DNA of 59,729 bases, taken from assembly GCA_944325445.1 (NCBI GenBank), contig CALVAG010000010.1:1-59729 (forward strand), in the 5' to 3' direction. The position numbers and the translations under genes were made by a program. Of this stretch, positions 1 to 8,226 are shown one piece after another; positions within the stretch are counted from its first letter, which is position 1, and every line of letters begins with the position of its first letter. The notes under the pieces were generated by a model. That model saw only the letters and a program-made list of their open reading frames with translations. It was not told where the DNA came from and did no database searches. The stretch is from an uncultured Bacteroidales bacterium (GTDB lineage Bacteria; Bacteroidota; Bacteroidia; Bacteroidales; UBA932).

Positions 1-2
1 AC

Positions 3-2846
3 GTGCTTGTAGTGGCATACGGTACCGCAAAGAAAGAGTCCTTCACGGGTTCTGCGGAGGTAATCAAGTCGGACAAGTTGGAGAAGAGGACGGTTGCCAA
101 CGTAACCAAGGCGCTCGACGGTCTTACCACCGGCGTCATCTCCACTTCCGGTTCCGGCCAGCCGGGTGCGGGCGCATCTGTCATAATCCGCGGATACGGT
201 TCGCTGAGTGCGTCGACCACTCCTCTCTACGTAGTGGACGGCATACCTTACGACGGCCAGATAAACGCAATCAACCCCAACGACATAGAGTCCATGACCA
301 TTATCAAGGACGCCTCTGCGGGAGCGCTCTACGGAGCCCGCGGAGCCAACGGTGTCGTGATGATAACCACAAAGCGCGGCCAGGAGGGTACGCTCAACGT
401 ACAGCTGAAGGCCAACTGGAGCCTTGCTTCACGTGCCATTCCCCGTTACGAGACCATGAACGCATACGAGTGGACTGAAGACCTTTACGGCTACTACCTC
501 AGGGAGAGCTATGCGGCCGGCAATACGGGCGATGCGCTCGTGGCCGGAGCCATGGACTATTTCGTGAACGCGGTGGAGTTTTCAGGCGGCCTGTACAACC
601 CCTTCTCCCGCGAGCTTTCAGACCTCATAGACCCTGCGACCGGCAAGATAAAGGACGGCACGACCCTCAAGTGGGACGAGGACTGGCTGGATGAGGCGAC
701 CGCAAGCAACCCGCTCCGCCAGGAGTACGTGCTCACCGTGACCGGAGGCTCCAACAGGACCAACTACATGTTCTCGCTCGGCTTCCTCGACCAGAACGGT
801 CTTGTCAAGTCCACCTATTTTACAAGGTACTCGGCAAGGGCCAACGTAGACACGAGGGTCAAGGAGTGGTTCAAGGTGGGCCTGAACACCAACTTCGCCA
901 ACAGCAAGAGCAACACCACGGAGTTGGGTACAAGCCAGAATTCGTCTTCAGGCTATTCTAACGTGTTCTATTCGGCGCAGAACATGGGCCCCATCTACCC
1001 CATGTACGAGAAGGACGCCAACGGACAGACGGTATACGATGCGGATGGCAATCCGCAGTACGACTGGGGCAACAACCGCCCTGCCGGAGCGTCACCGGGC
1101 TGGAACCCCATAGCCAACCTCTTCGAGGACAAGTACGAGATGCTCACAGACAACCTGAGCGCAAGGACATACGCTGAACTCGGCGGCCTTACGGAAGGTC
1201 CGCTCCAGGGGCTCAAGCTTAGCGCGAACTTCGGTTTCGACTATACCAACAACAAGTCAACCACATTCTACAACCCCCATTTCGGCAACGGCACGACAGT
1301 GAACGGCCTTCTCGCGCAGGATGCGTCACGTCTTTTCAGCTACACCTTCAACCAGCTGCTCACCTACAACAGGGAGTTCGGCAAGCACAATGTAGACGTA
1401 CTGCTCGGCCACGAGTACTACGACTACAACTACCAGTATCTCTCCGCGTCAAAGACAGGACAGCCGATCGACGGGATTTATGAGCTGAACGGATTCATCA
1501 CGATCCGCGACATAAGCGGCTATTCCAACGACTACCGCATAGACTCCTACCTGAGCCGTTTCAATTACGGTTACGACGACAAGTACTACTTCTCTGCAAG
1601 TTTCCGCCGCGACGCCTCCTCGATCTTCCACGAGGACAACAGATGGGGCAACTTCTGGTCTGTGGGCGCAAGCTGGAGAATATCGCAGGAGAAGTTCCTG
1701 AGCAACGTAAGGTGGCTCAACAACCTGACCCTCAAGGCCAGCTACGGTGTGCAGGGCAACGACTCCATAGGCTCGCTCTACGCATGGCAGGCCTACTATT
1801 CGCTCAGCTATCCCAATGCGAGCCTAAGCGGAGCAGTAGTGAGCAAACTGGAGACAAAGGACCTCAAGTGGGAGAAGAACGGCAACCTCAACGTGGGTAT
1901 CGAGGCACGCCTGTTCAACAGACTCTCCGCAACGTTCGAGTACTACAACAGGAAGACCGAAGACATGCTGCTTGACTATCCCATGGCAATGTCGCTCGGC
2001 TTCTCAAGCTACAACAAGAACATCGGAAGCATGCGCAACAGCGGATTCGAGTTCTCACTCTCCGGAGATATTCTCAAGAAGGAGAACTTCAACTGGAACA
2101 TGACCGTCATGGGCTCTACCGTGAGCAACAAGGTGCTCTCCCTGACGGAGAACGGCGAGCCTATCGTAGGCAGCACGTCAATCATAGCGGAGGGTGAGGA
2201 GATCAACTCGTTCTACCTGCCCATGGGAGCCGGAGTCGACCCCGCAACCGGAGACAAGCTCTACCTTATATGGGAAGAGGATGAAACAACCGGAGAAAGA
2301 ATCTACTCTACCACGGACAACCAGTCTGTAGCCCAGAACTACAGGGAGGTGAGCGGCAGCCGCATCCCCGACCTTTACGGTTCAATCAGCAACGATTTCA
2401 GATTCGGCAACTTCGACATCAACCTGCTCTGCACCTACTCGATAGGCGGAAAGATGATAGACAACCTCTACTATGAGTTCCTCTACAACACCTATCCCGG
2501 AACGGCCGCACACGTGGACAGGACAAAGGCATGGCAGAAGCCGGGCGACGTTACGGATATCCCGAGAATAGATGTCGGAGGCAGAAATGAAATTTCTTAC
2601 ACAGACGACAATCTGATATCCGCTTCATATTTCGCCATCAAGAGTTTCACCTTGGGCTATTCTCTTCCGGAAAAGTGGATGAGGGCGATAAACATGAAGT
2701 CTATAAGGTTCACCCTTTCGGGAGACAACCTCTGGCTGATTGCCGCACGCAAGGGACTCGACCCCCAGTACAACTTCTCTGGAAGCGTAGGATACAGCTA
2801 TACACCTGAAAGGACTATATCATTCGGTGTGGACATTAACTTTTAA
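3..2846 (+). CDS. SusC/RagA-type TonB-linked outer-membrane protein, 5' end outside window
   Basis: This is an outer-membrane TonB-dependent importer of the SusC type, the barrel that works with a SusD lipoprotein lid to take up glycans or peptides. The frame is already open at the window edge. The first residues (VVAYGT) are the usual start of the plug in this family, so the signal peptide, carboxypeptidase-like domain and TonB box (about 100 residues) are missing. Plug motifs are visible: YVVDGIPY at residues 76-83 and KDASAGALYGARGANGVV at 102-119. The rest is beta-barrel, ending in phenylalanine as barrel proteins do. The SusD gene starts 11 bases downstream, so the two are co-transcribed. 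The substrate cannot be told from the sequence. Confidence 0.95.
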   Translation: MLVVAYGTAKKESFTGSAEVIKSDKLEKRTVANVTKALDGLTTGVISTSGSGQPGAGASVIIRGYGSLSASTTPLYVVDGIPYDGQINAINPNDIESMTIIKDASAGALYGARGANGVVMITTKRGQEGTLNVQLKANWSLASRAIPRYETMNAYEWTEDLYGYYLRESYAAGNTGDALVAGAMDYFVNAVEFSGGLYNPFSRELSDLIDPATGKIKDGTTLKWDEDWLDEATASNPLRQEYVLTVTGGSNRTNYMFSLGFLDQNGLVKSTYFTRYSARANVDTRVKEWFKVGLNTNFANSKSNTTELGTSQNSSSGYSNVFYSAQNMGPIYPMYEKDANGQTVYDADGNPQYDWGNNRPAGASPGWNPIANLFEDKYEMLTDNLSARTYAELGGLTEGPLQGLKLSANFGFDYTNNKSTTFYNPHFGNGTTVNGLLAQDASRLFSYTFNQLLTYNREFGKHNVDVLLGHEYYDYNYQYLSASKTGQPIDGIYELNGFITIRDISGYSNDYRIDSYLSRFNYGYDDKYYFSASFRRDASSIFHEDNRWGNFWSVGASWRISQEKFLSNVRWLNNLTLKASYGVQGNDSIGSLYAWQAYYSLSYPNASLSGAVVSKLETKDLKWEKNGNLNVGIEARLFNRLSATFEYYNRKTEDMLLDYPMAMSLGFSSYNKNIGSMRNSGFEFSLSGDILKKENFNWNMTVMGSTVSNKVLSLTENGEPIVGSTSIIAEGEEINSFYLPMGAGVDPATGDKLYLIWEEDETTGERIYSTTDNQSVAQNYREVSGSRIPDLYGSISNDFRFGNFDINLLCTYSIGGKMIDNLYYEFLYNTYPGTAAHVDRTKAWQKPGDVTDIPRIDVGGRNEISYTDDNLISASYFAIKSFTLGYSLPEKWMRAINMKSIRFTLSGDNLWLIAARKGLDPQYNFSGSVGYSYTPERTISFGVDINF

Positions 2847-2857
2847 TTGAGAGAACG

Positions 2858-4411
2858 ATGATGAAAAAACTGACATACATTTTACTTTCGGCGGTTCTTC
2901 TTGCTGCAACGGCAGGTTGCGAAGACCATCTGAACACCAACCCCACCACAACCGCCGACGAATCTACCGTGTTCGCCTCTGCATCGAATGCCATGGCTGC
3001 CATGAACGGCACATACAGACTGATGTATACGTACGGCTGGGGCTCGGGCTGGGAAGCTGAGAACGGCGGTATTATGGCGTATATCACCGCAAGCGACCTT
3101 ATGGGTGAAGACAGGCTCATGAATGATATGGGTTCCGGCTGGTTCTATATGGATTACGCTTACAACATATTCGGCGACTACACTTCTTCTGCAGGCCGTC
3201 AGTACCAGACATGGAACTTCTTCTATACTCTCATAAGCAATGCCAACTATATCATTGCGCATGAGAATGACGAGGCCCTGCAGGATGACCCCGACCTGGC
3301 AAACTACCTGTTCGGACAGGCATACGCCATGAGGGCCTACTGCTACCTCTGGCTGGTGCAGAGCTATCAGCAGAACGACCCCTCGCTCCCCGGAGTGCCG
3401 GTCTACACCGAGCCTACGACTCCCGAATCGGAAGGCAAGGGCAGGGGGACTGTGCAGGATGTCTATACCCGTATAAACGAAGACATCAACACTGGCATAG
3501 GCTATCTGGAGAACAGTTCGGTAGAGCAGCAGCACCCCTCGCACATAGACAAGTATGTGGCATACGGCATAAAGGCAAGGGCAATGATGGTGCAGCACAA
3601 CTACAAGGAGGCTGTAACGGCTGCAAAGGAGGCCCTCAAGAAACCCGGGATGTCATTGGCATTTACCGAAACGGTCAATGACGTGGCTGCCGCCAACGTG
3701 ATGTGGGGGCTGGAGATTCTCACGGACCAGGGCATTGGAACTATAGGCATATATAACCACATGGATGCAGACTGCGGCAGCACCTATAGTGAGGCGCAGC
3801 ACCTGATATCGTCATGGCTTTACGACCAGATACCCGTAACCGACAGCCGCCGTGCATGGTGGACAGACCCTGCAGAGGCGGATGAGAAAGCAGACCTCCC
3901 CTCATACCAGAAACCATACATCCAGCACAAGCTGGTCTACAAGAACGCAGCATCCGGCACCGGAGACTATATTCTCATGAGGGGCGAGGAGATGGCGCTC
4001 ATAGTGGCCGAGGCCGCCTGCCATGACGGGGACTATACCACGGCAAGGGAGTATGTGAAGATGGTCACTTCGCAGCGCGACAGCGACTATGAGGCGAACC
4101 TTGCAAAATATCCCGACAGCAATGTCATTACAACGGAAACCTCCAGCCATATAGCATCGCTTATGGATTACATCCTTTTCCAGCGCAGGGTGGAGCTTTG
4201 GGGCGAATTCCCGAGAATGCAGGATTTACAAAGGCTCGGTCTGCCTATGCACAGAAACTACTCATACCAGCCTAACAATCATACAACTGATGGAATACCT
4301 TATGATTATGAGGCAGGATACGACGGGTTTATCTATGCTATTCCTCTCGAGGAGTTCAACGGAAATACCGCATTGAACCCGGAGACAGACCAGAACCCGA
4401 TGGACTATTAG
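2858..4411 (+). CDS. SusD/RagB family nutrient-binding lipoprotein
   Basis: This is a surface lipoprotein that binds the substrate and lids the SusC barrel encoded just upstream. A lipoprotein signal peptide is clear: basic MMKK, a hydrophobic stretch, then ATAGC with the lipidated cysteine at residue 21. The 517-residue length and alpha-helical, tyrosine/tryptophan-rich composition fit SusD. The C-terminal half has the family-typical segment around FQRRVELWGEFPRMQDLQRLG, and the protein ends NPETDQNPMDY, close to the usual N-P-x-P-x-Y ending. No glycoside hydrolase or regulator is visible nearby; such genes could lie upstream of the window. Confidence 0.95.
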   Translation: MMKKLTYILLSAVLLAATAGCEDHLNTNPTTTADESTVFASASNAMAAMNGTYRLMYTYGWGSGWEAENGGIMAYITASDLMGEDRLMNDMGSGWFYMDYAYNIFGDYTSSAGRQYQTWNFFYTLISNANYIIAHENDEALQDDPDLANYLFGQAYAMRAYCYLWLVQSYQQNDPSLPGVPVYTEPTTPESEGKGRGTVQDVYTRINEDINTGIGYLENSSVEQQHPSHIDKYVAYGIKARAMMVQHNYKEAVTAAKEALKKPGMSLAFTETVNDVAAANVMWGLEILTDQGIGTIGIYNHMDADCGSTYSEAQHLISSWLYDQIPVTDSRRAWWTDPAEADEKADLPSYQKPYIQHKLVYKNAASGTGDYILMRGEEMALIVAEAACHDGDYTTAREYVKMVTSQRDSDYEANLAKYPDSNVITTETSSHIASLMDYILFQRRVELWGEFPRMQDLQRLGLPMHRNYSYQPNNHTTDGIPYDYEAGYDGFIYAIPLEEFNGNTALNPETDQNPMDY

Positions 4412-4434
4412 AATAACCTTTGAAAATATAGATT

Positions 4435-4854
4435 ATGAAGAAATTATTGACATATATCGCAGCCGTTGCCCTCATGTTTTCATTTGGGGCATGTTCCGAA
4501 GAGAATGGCCGCACATTTGATTTTGACATGAATCCTTCTGTAGGTATAACGTTTCCTACATCTGCGATGAACTTTGCACTGGTTCCGGAGGATGGCGGTA
4601 AAATTTCCGTCCCTCTCTACAGAGGCAATATAGCAGAGGCTGCATCCGTACAGCTGACACTTACCGGCGGAGACGGTGTTTTCAGCCTTGTAAAACCTAC
4701 TGCGGATTTTGCGGCAGGTGAAAACAGCACGTCCGTTGAAGTAGCATTCAATTTGGATGATATGGGTACAGATCCTGTAGAGGTTGTTATTGCTGCTGCA
4801 AATGCAGAAGACGTGGCACAAACCGGCAACGGCAAAGTTACTCTTACCCTTTAA
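4435..4854 (+). CDS. Small lipoprotein of the SusCD operon, N-terminal part before an in-frame stop
   Basis: Third gene of the SusC/SusD operon, 23 bases after SusD. It has a lipoprotein signal (MKKLLTYIAAVALMFSFGAC, cysteine at residue 20), then a Calx-beta-like or immunoglobulin-like beta domain: a VGITFPTSAMNFALVPEDGG segment followed by a repeat of strands ending KVTLTL. The frame stops at TAA 4852-4854, but the same frame stays open for another 121 codons up to 5220 and that part looks like the normal C-terminal half of such lipoproteins. So this is most likely the front half of a broken gene, unless the 139-residue product still works alone. In similar operons these proteins are surface-exposed glycan-binding or accessory lipoproteins; here the binding role is inference. 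Confidence 0.8.
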   Translation: MKKLLTYIAAVALMFSFGACSEENGRTFDFDMNPSVGITFPTSAMNFALVPEDGGKISVPLYRGNIAEAASVQLTLTGGDGVFSLVKPTADFAAGENSTSVEVAFNLDDMGTDPVEVVIAAANAEDVAQTGNGKVTLTL

Positions 4855-5220
4855 AAACAGCTGACTTATGTCTCTATAGGTGAAGGGGTGTATTCTTCAT
4901 CTATGTTCGGACAAAGTTGGCCTCAAGAAATTCTGAAAGCGGAAGAGGGTAACTATTTCATTATTCCGGATGCATGGGTTGAAGATACGGATTTTGAGTT
5001 TTACTTCGATGGAGAGACATTGACTTGGAATTCAACTTCTACAGGTCTTACAGATGATGCTTTTGAAGGAGAATTGGTCTTTGAGATAAATAGTTGGGAA
5101 ATTTTGTCAACGGCTCCTCTTACACTTGAACTATCTGTCACATATCACGATGATAAATGGGCATATTCCACTCCAACCAATAATGAAATAATACAATTCC
5201 CCGAAGGCTTTACCTTCTAA
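4855..5220 (+). pseudogene. C-terminal half of the same lipoprotein, after the in-frame TAA
   Basis: This continues the 4435 gene in the same frame. Read through the TAA, the protein goes on KQLTYVSIGEGVYSSSMFG, a form common in Bacteroidales lipoproteins where a short 'Y..(I/L)G.G.Y' motif opens the second domain. A GTG at 4888 could start a separate 110-residue product, but it would have no signal peptide and I see no convincing ribosome site. A 261-residue protein with one nonsense change is the simplest reading. The last residues (IIQFPEGFTF) end just before a hairpin terminator. Confidence 0.7.
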
Positions 5221-5246
5221 CAGTAAAAGTTAATCGGGAGATTATC

Positions 5247-5284
5247 CAAAAGGGTGGCGGTCGCACGATTGTCACCTTTTTTTT
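5247..5284 (+). terminator. Rho-independent-like terminator of the SusCD operon
   Basis: An imperfect stem pairs AAAGGGTG with CACCTTT around a roughly 12-17 base loop and is followed by an unbroken run of T to 5284. It lies 26 bases after the last stop of the operon and directly abuts the stop codon of the convergent RhuM gene. Confidence 0.55.
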
Positions 5285-6183
5285 CATTCAGATTCAGACA
5301 AATCATGCCCCGGCAATTTGCAAAAATCATATTCAGTTCCTATATCCCTTGATTCAAACATTTTTGTTATAGTATCCGCCGGGATATCCATCCTTGAAAA
5401 GGCGAACATCTTTTTGCCCAAATCCTTCAGGGATGCTCCTATGTGGTAGACCTCCGTGTTGTCTATTATCAGAAACCTGTCGTGGCACTTATTATAAATG
5501 CGTATCTCCACAGGCGGATACTGGCGGTTATGTCTCTCGATATCCAGCTGCAGCTGTGCGGTTATCTTTTGGGTGTAAACTGTTGCAGAAACTCCGGAGC
5601 GTCGTTTGCTTAACATCAGCAGCACGGATTCATCTATGTAATTGTCCATAAGCAGCAGAGACTTCCCGACAGAACGGATAAGATCTGTAGCGAATTTGTA
5701 GGCATCGAAAATCTGGCCGTCATAGAAAACACCCTCCACCGGAGGCAAAGAAGTACGGACAAAGAAATCTATTTTTCGTGAATGCTCCGCTACGGTATGT
5801 TCCAGTTCCGTCAGACGGCGGTTGACTGAATAACCTTTCAGAAGGTAGTCTTTCAGCACCTTGTTTGCCCATTGCCGGAACTGCGTGCCTCGGATAGATT
5901 TCACGCGATAACCTACGGATATAATAACATCAAGATTGTAATACTTGACCCGGTATTTCTTGCCGTCTGTGGCAGTTGTCAAGGAATCCTTGACAACTGA
6001 ATTCGGACTTAATTCTTTCTCTTTAAAGATATTGTTCGTGTGCAGGCTTACGTTTTGCTTGGATGTCTGGAACAACTCTGCCATCTGTGCCTGCGTCAGC
6101 CAGACGGTTTCATTCTCCAGCCTCACCTCCAATCTCACAGCCTCATCTGGCTGGTAAAGTATAATCTCTCCTCTATTTTCCAT
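5284..6183 (-). CDS. RhuM-family protein with C-terminal phospholipase-D-like region
   Basis: Member of the RhuM ('virulence RhuM') family, accessory proteins of unknown molecular role, often near mobile elements. I take the ATG at 6183 (MENRGEIILYQPDEAV) as start; the open frame extends 8 codons further only to a TTG. The N-terminal part (about residues 1-115) has the family's LENETVWLTQAQMAELF winged-helix-like region and the YYNLDVIISVGYRVKS motif. A short linker helix (LTELEHTVAEHSRKI) follows. The C-terminal part (FYDGQIFDAYKF to the end) contains NKCHDRFLIID, an H-x-[KR]-like motif resembling half of a PLD active site. A second, damaged copy lies directly upstream. A DNA-interacting role is inference. 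Confidence 0.85.
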   Translation of the reverse strand: MENRGEIILYQPDEAVRLEVRLENETVWLTQAQMAELFQTSKQNVSLHTNNIFKEKELSPNSVVKDSLTTATDGKKYRVKYYNLDVIISVGYRVKSIRGTQFRQWANKVLKDYLLKGYSVNRRLTELEHTVAEHSRKIDFFVRTSLPPVEGVFYDGQIFDAYKFATDLIRSVGKSLLLMDNYIDESVLLMLSKRRSGVSATVYTQKITAQLQLDIERHNRQYPPVEIRIYNKCHDRFLIIDNTEVYHIGASLKDLGKKMFAFSRMDIPADTITKMFESRDIGTEYDFCKLPGHDLSESE

Positions 6184-6196
6184 GCTCTTTCGTTTA

Positions 6197-7030
6197 TTAA
6201 GATTCAAACATTTTAGTTATTGTATCCGCCGGGATATCCATCTTTGAAAAGGCAAACATCTTTTTGCCCAAATCCTTCAGGGATGCTCCTATGTGGTAGA
6301 CCTCCGTGCCGTCTATTATCAGAAACCTGTCGTGGCATTTATTATAAATACGTATCTCCACAGGCGGATACTGGCGGTTATGTTTTTCGATATCCAGCTG
6401 CAGCTGCGCGGTTATCTTTTGGGTATAAACCGTTGCGCAGACTCCGGAGCACCGCTTGCTTAACATCAGCAGGACAGACTCATCTATGTAATTGTCTATT
6501 AGCAGCAGAGACTTCCCGGCAGAGCGGATGAGGTCGGTGGCGAACTTGTAAGCATCGAAAATCTGGCCGTCGTAGAAAATGCCCTCCACCGGAGGAAGAG
6601 AGGTGCGCACAAAGAAGTCTATCTTTTCTTCTGTTCTGGAGACGCGCTGTTCCAGTTGAGTTAATCTCTGATTGACGGAATGCCCCTTTAGCAGATATTC
6701 CTTCAGTACCTTGTTGGACTATCTTCTAAATTCGACTCCTCGTTGAGATTTTACCCTATATCCAACTGAAAGAATCATATCCAAATTATAATATTCCATT
6801 TGGTATGTTTTCCCATCTGCGGCAGTTGTCGCAAATTTTGCGACAACTGAAACATTGGCTAATTCTTCTTTCAAAGCATTGTTTATATGTTTGCCAATTG
6901 TTTTGATATCTCTGCTAAACAATTCGGCAAGCTGTTGGCGATTCAGCCACACGGTTTCATTCTCCAGCCTCACCTCCAATCTCACAGCCTCATCTGGCTG
7001 GTAAAATATAATTTCACCATTGTTTTCCAT
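6197..7030 (-). pseudogene. Second RhuM-family copy, broken by TAG and shortened at its C terminus
   Basis: Tandem copy of the gene at 5284-6183. Starting at ATG 7030 (MENNGEIIFYQPDEAV) the frame runs to ..GVEFRR and stops at TAG 6719-6721, where the intact copy has FRQWANKVL; a TGG to TAG change explains it. The same frame then continues without further damage (SNKVLKEYLLKGHSV, KIDFFVRTSLPPVEG) to a TAA at 6197-6199 just after KMFES, 21 residues before the end of the other copy. The gene's end runs straight into the start of the other copy. The first 30 residues and the C-terminal 135 are nearly identical between copies, but the middle DNA-binding-like part differs. Fragments 6719-7030 and 6197-6610 could be annotated separately. 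Confidence 0.8.
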
Positions 7031-7193
7031 TCTGCAACTTACTTTACAGGTCAATTTATGCTTCAATAGAAATAAATAACTGTAAAATCGTAAAAGATTA
7101 ATTTTTGTTAATATTTTTCAATATCATAATATCCTTATAATAAGCAACATGACATTTATCAAAGAACTCTTTTTAAAAAAATTACTACTATGT

Positions 7194-7226
7194 CTTGCAT
7201 AGTACTAAAATTATTTCATATATTTG
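7194..7226 (+). promoter_or_regulatory. Predicted Bacteroidota promoter for the PspC-PadR operon
   Basis: A TATATTTG box (7219-7226) matches the -7 consensus TAnnTTTG, with a CTTG at 7194-7197 as -33 box and 21 bases between them. It leaves a leader of about 60 bases before the ATG at 7292. The surrounding 200 bases are AT-rich and hold no gene. Confidence 0.55.
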
Positions 7227-7291
7227 CAGTGCAAAAAACCTTGTGAAATAAAACCCGGAAAGAATTTAATTAACTGTAAAATACTTATACG

Positions 7292-7855
7292 ATGAAAAAA
7301 GTTTTAAATGTGGCTATTGCCGGTAAAGGGTTTGTCATAGACGAAGATGCTTATGCCAAGCTCAACAATTACCTTGAAAAGTTCAAAAGTTCTGCAAATA
7401 TGGGATACCAGTCCAAGGAGCTTATGGAGGATATCGAAGAGCGGATTGCAGAACTCTTTTCTCAGCATATTACAGACTACAAAAACGTGGTAACGATAGA
7501 AGTTGTAAATATGGTCATATCACAATTGGGAATGCCGGACGGAGAGCCGTTCATAGAAGATGACAAAAATGCCAATTCCCAGCCGAAAGAGGATTGTATA
7601 AAGCCTGTAAGAAAATTTTACAGAAATCCATACGGCAAGACTATTGGCGGTGTATGTACCGGACTCTCCACATACTTCAATATAGACGTTACTATCATAA
7701 GAATAATATTCATAGTCTGCGTCCTCGCAGGATTGGCCGGCCTGTGGGTATATCTTATATTGTGGATAGTGGCTCCGCTTGCTGTCACTGCCGCACAGAA
7801 GTGCGAAATGTACGGATTGCCCGTAACGGCAGAAAACCTTAAAAGATTTGTCTAA
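7292..7855 (+). CDS. PspC domain protein, short form
   Basis: Inner-membrane protein of the PspC family (phage-shock / envelope stress). Residues 1-75 form a cytoplasmic domain with DAYAKLNNYLEKF and MEDIEERIAELF, a segment also found in the 8227 gene. Residues about 108-170 are the PspC domain: KFYRNPYGKTIGGVCTGLST, then two close membrane segments (IIRIIFIVCVLAGLAGL and VYLILWIVAPLAV). First gene of a four-gene operon with a PadR regulator, a longer PspC protein and a DUF456 protein. In this arrangement the PadR protein probably controls the operon, with PspC proteins sensing or buffering membrane stress; that link is inference from gene order. Confidence 0.88.
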   Translation: MKKVLNVAIAGKGFVIDEDAYAKLNNYLEKFKSSANMGYQSKELMEDIEERIAELFSQHITDYKNVVTIEVVNMVISQLGMPDGEPFIEDDKNANSQPKEDCIKPVRKFYRNPYGKTIGGVCTGLSTYFNIDVTIIRIIFIVCVLAGLAGLWVYLILWIVAPLAVTAAQKCEMYGLPVTAENLKRFV

Positions 7856-7875
7856 CAGATTTAAAACCGAAAGTT

Positions 7876-8208
7876 ATGGAGCAGAACAACGACAATATAA
7901 AATCACAAATGAGAAAGGGTGTGCTCGAATATTGCATTCTTACCCTTCTGCGTAAAAACGACGCATATGCATCCTCATTAATAGAGGAGCTTAAAGAAGC
8001 TAAAATGATAGTGGTCGAGGGAACGCTCTACCCGTTGCTCACAAGACAAAAGAACCAGGGTTTGTTGAGCTACAGATGGGAAGAGAGTACTCAAGGACCT
8101 CCAAGAAAATACTATTCGCTGACAGAAAAAGGTAAAGAGACTCTTGCCGAAATGGACAACGCATGGAATGAAGTTGTCAGTTCTATAGAGTATATTAAAA
8201 ATAAATAA
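7876..8208 (+). CDS. PadR-family transcriptional regulator
   Basis: A 110-residue winged-helix repressor. The motif set is typical: KGVLEYCILTLLRKNDAYASSL at residues 13-34, the recognition-helix/wing region VEGTLYPLLTRQKNQGLL and the SRYYSLT-like RKYYSLTEKGKETL. There is no C-terminal dimer extension, so it belongs to the short PadR-s2 class. It lies 20 bases after the first PspC gene and 18 bases before the second, so it very likely autoregulates this operon. No operator could be identified with confidence. Confidence 0.92.
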   Translation: MEQNNDNIKSQMRKGVLEYCILTLLRKNDAYASSLIEELKEAKMIVVEGTLYPLLTRQKNQGLLSYRWEESTQGPPRKYYSLTEKGKETLAEMDNAWNEVVSSIEYIKNK

Positions 8209-8226
8209 TGGTTAAATAAGGTTAAT

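Noticed and set aside
2882..3598. Minus-strand 238-codon frame inside the SusD gene
   Set aside because: Antisense shadow; the SusD protein on the plus strand is unmistakable.
5284..7030. RhuM genes as part of a restriction-modification or toxin system
   Set aside because: No methyltransferase, nuclease or antitoxin gene is adjacent; only the RhuM copies are present.
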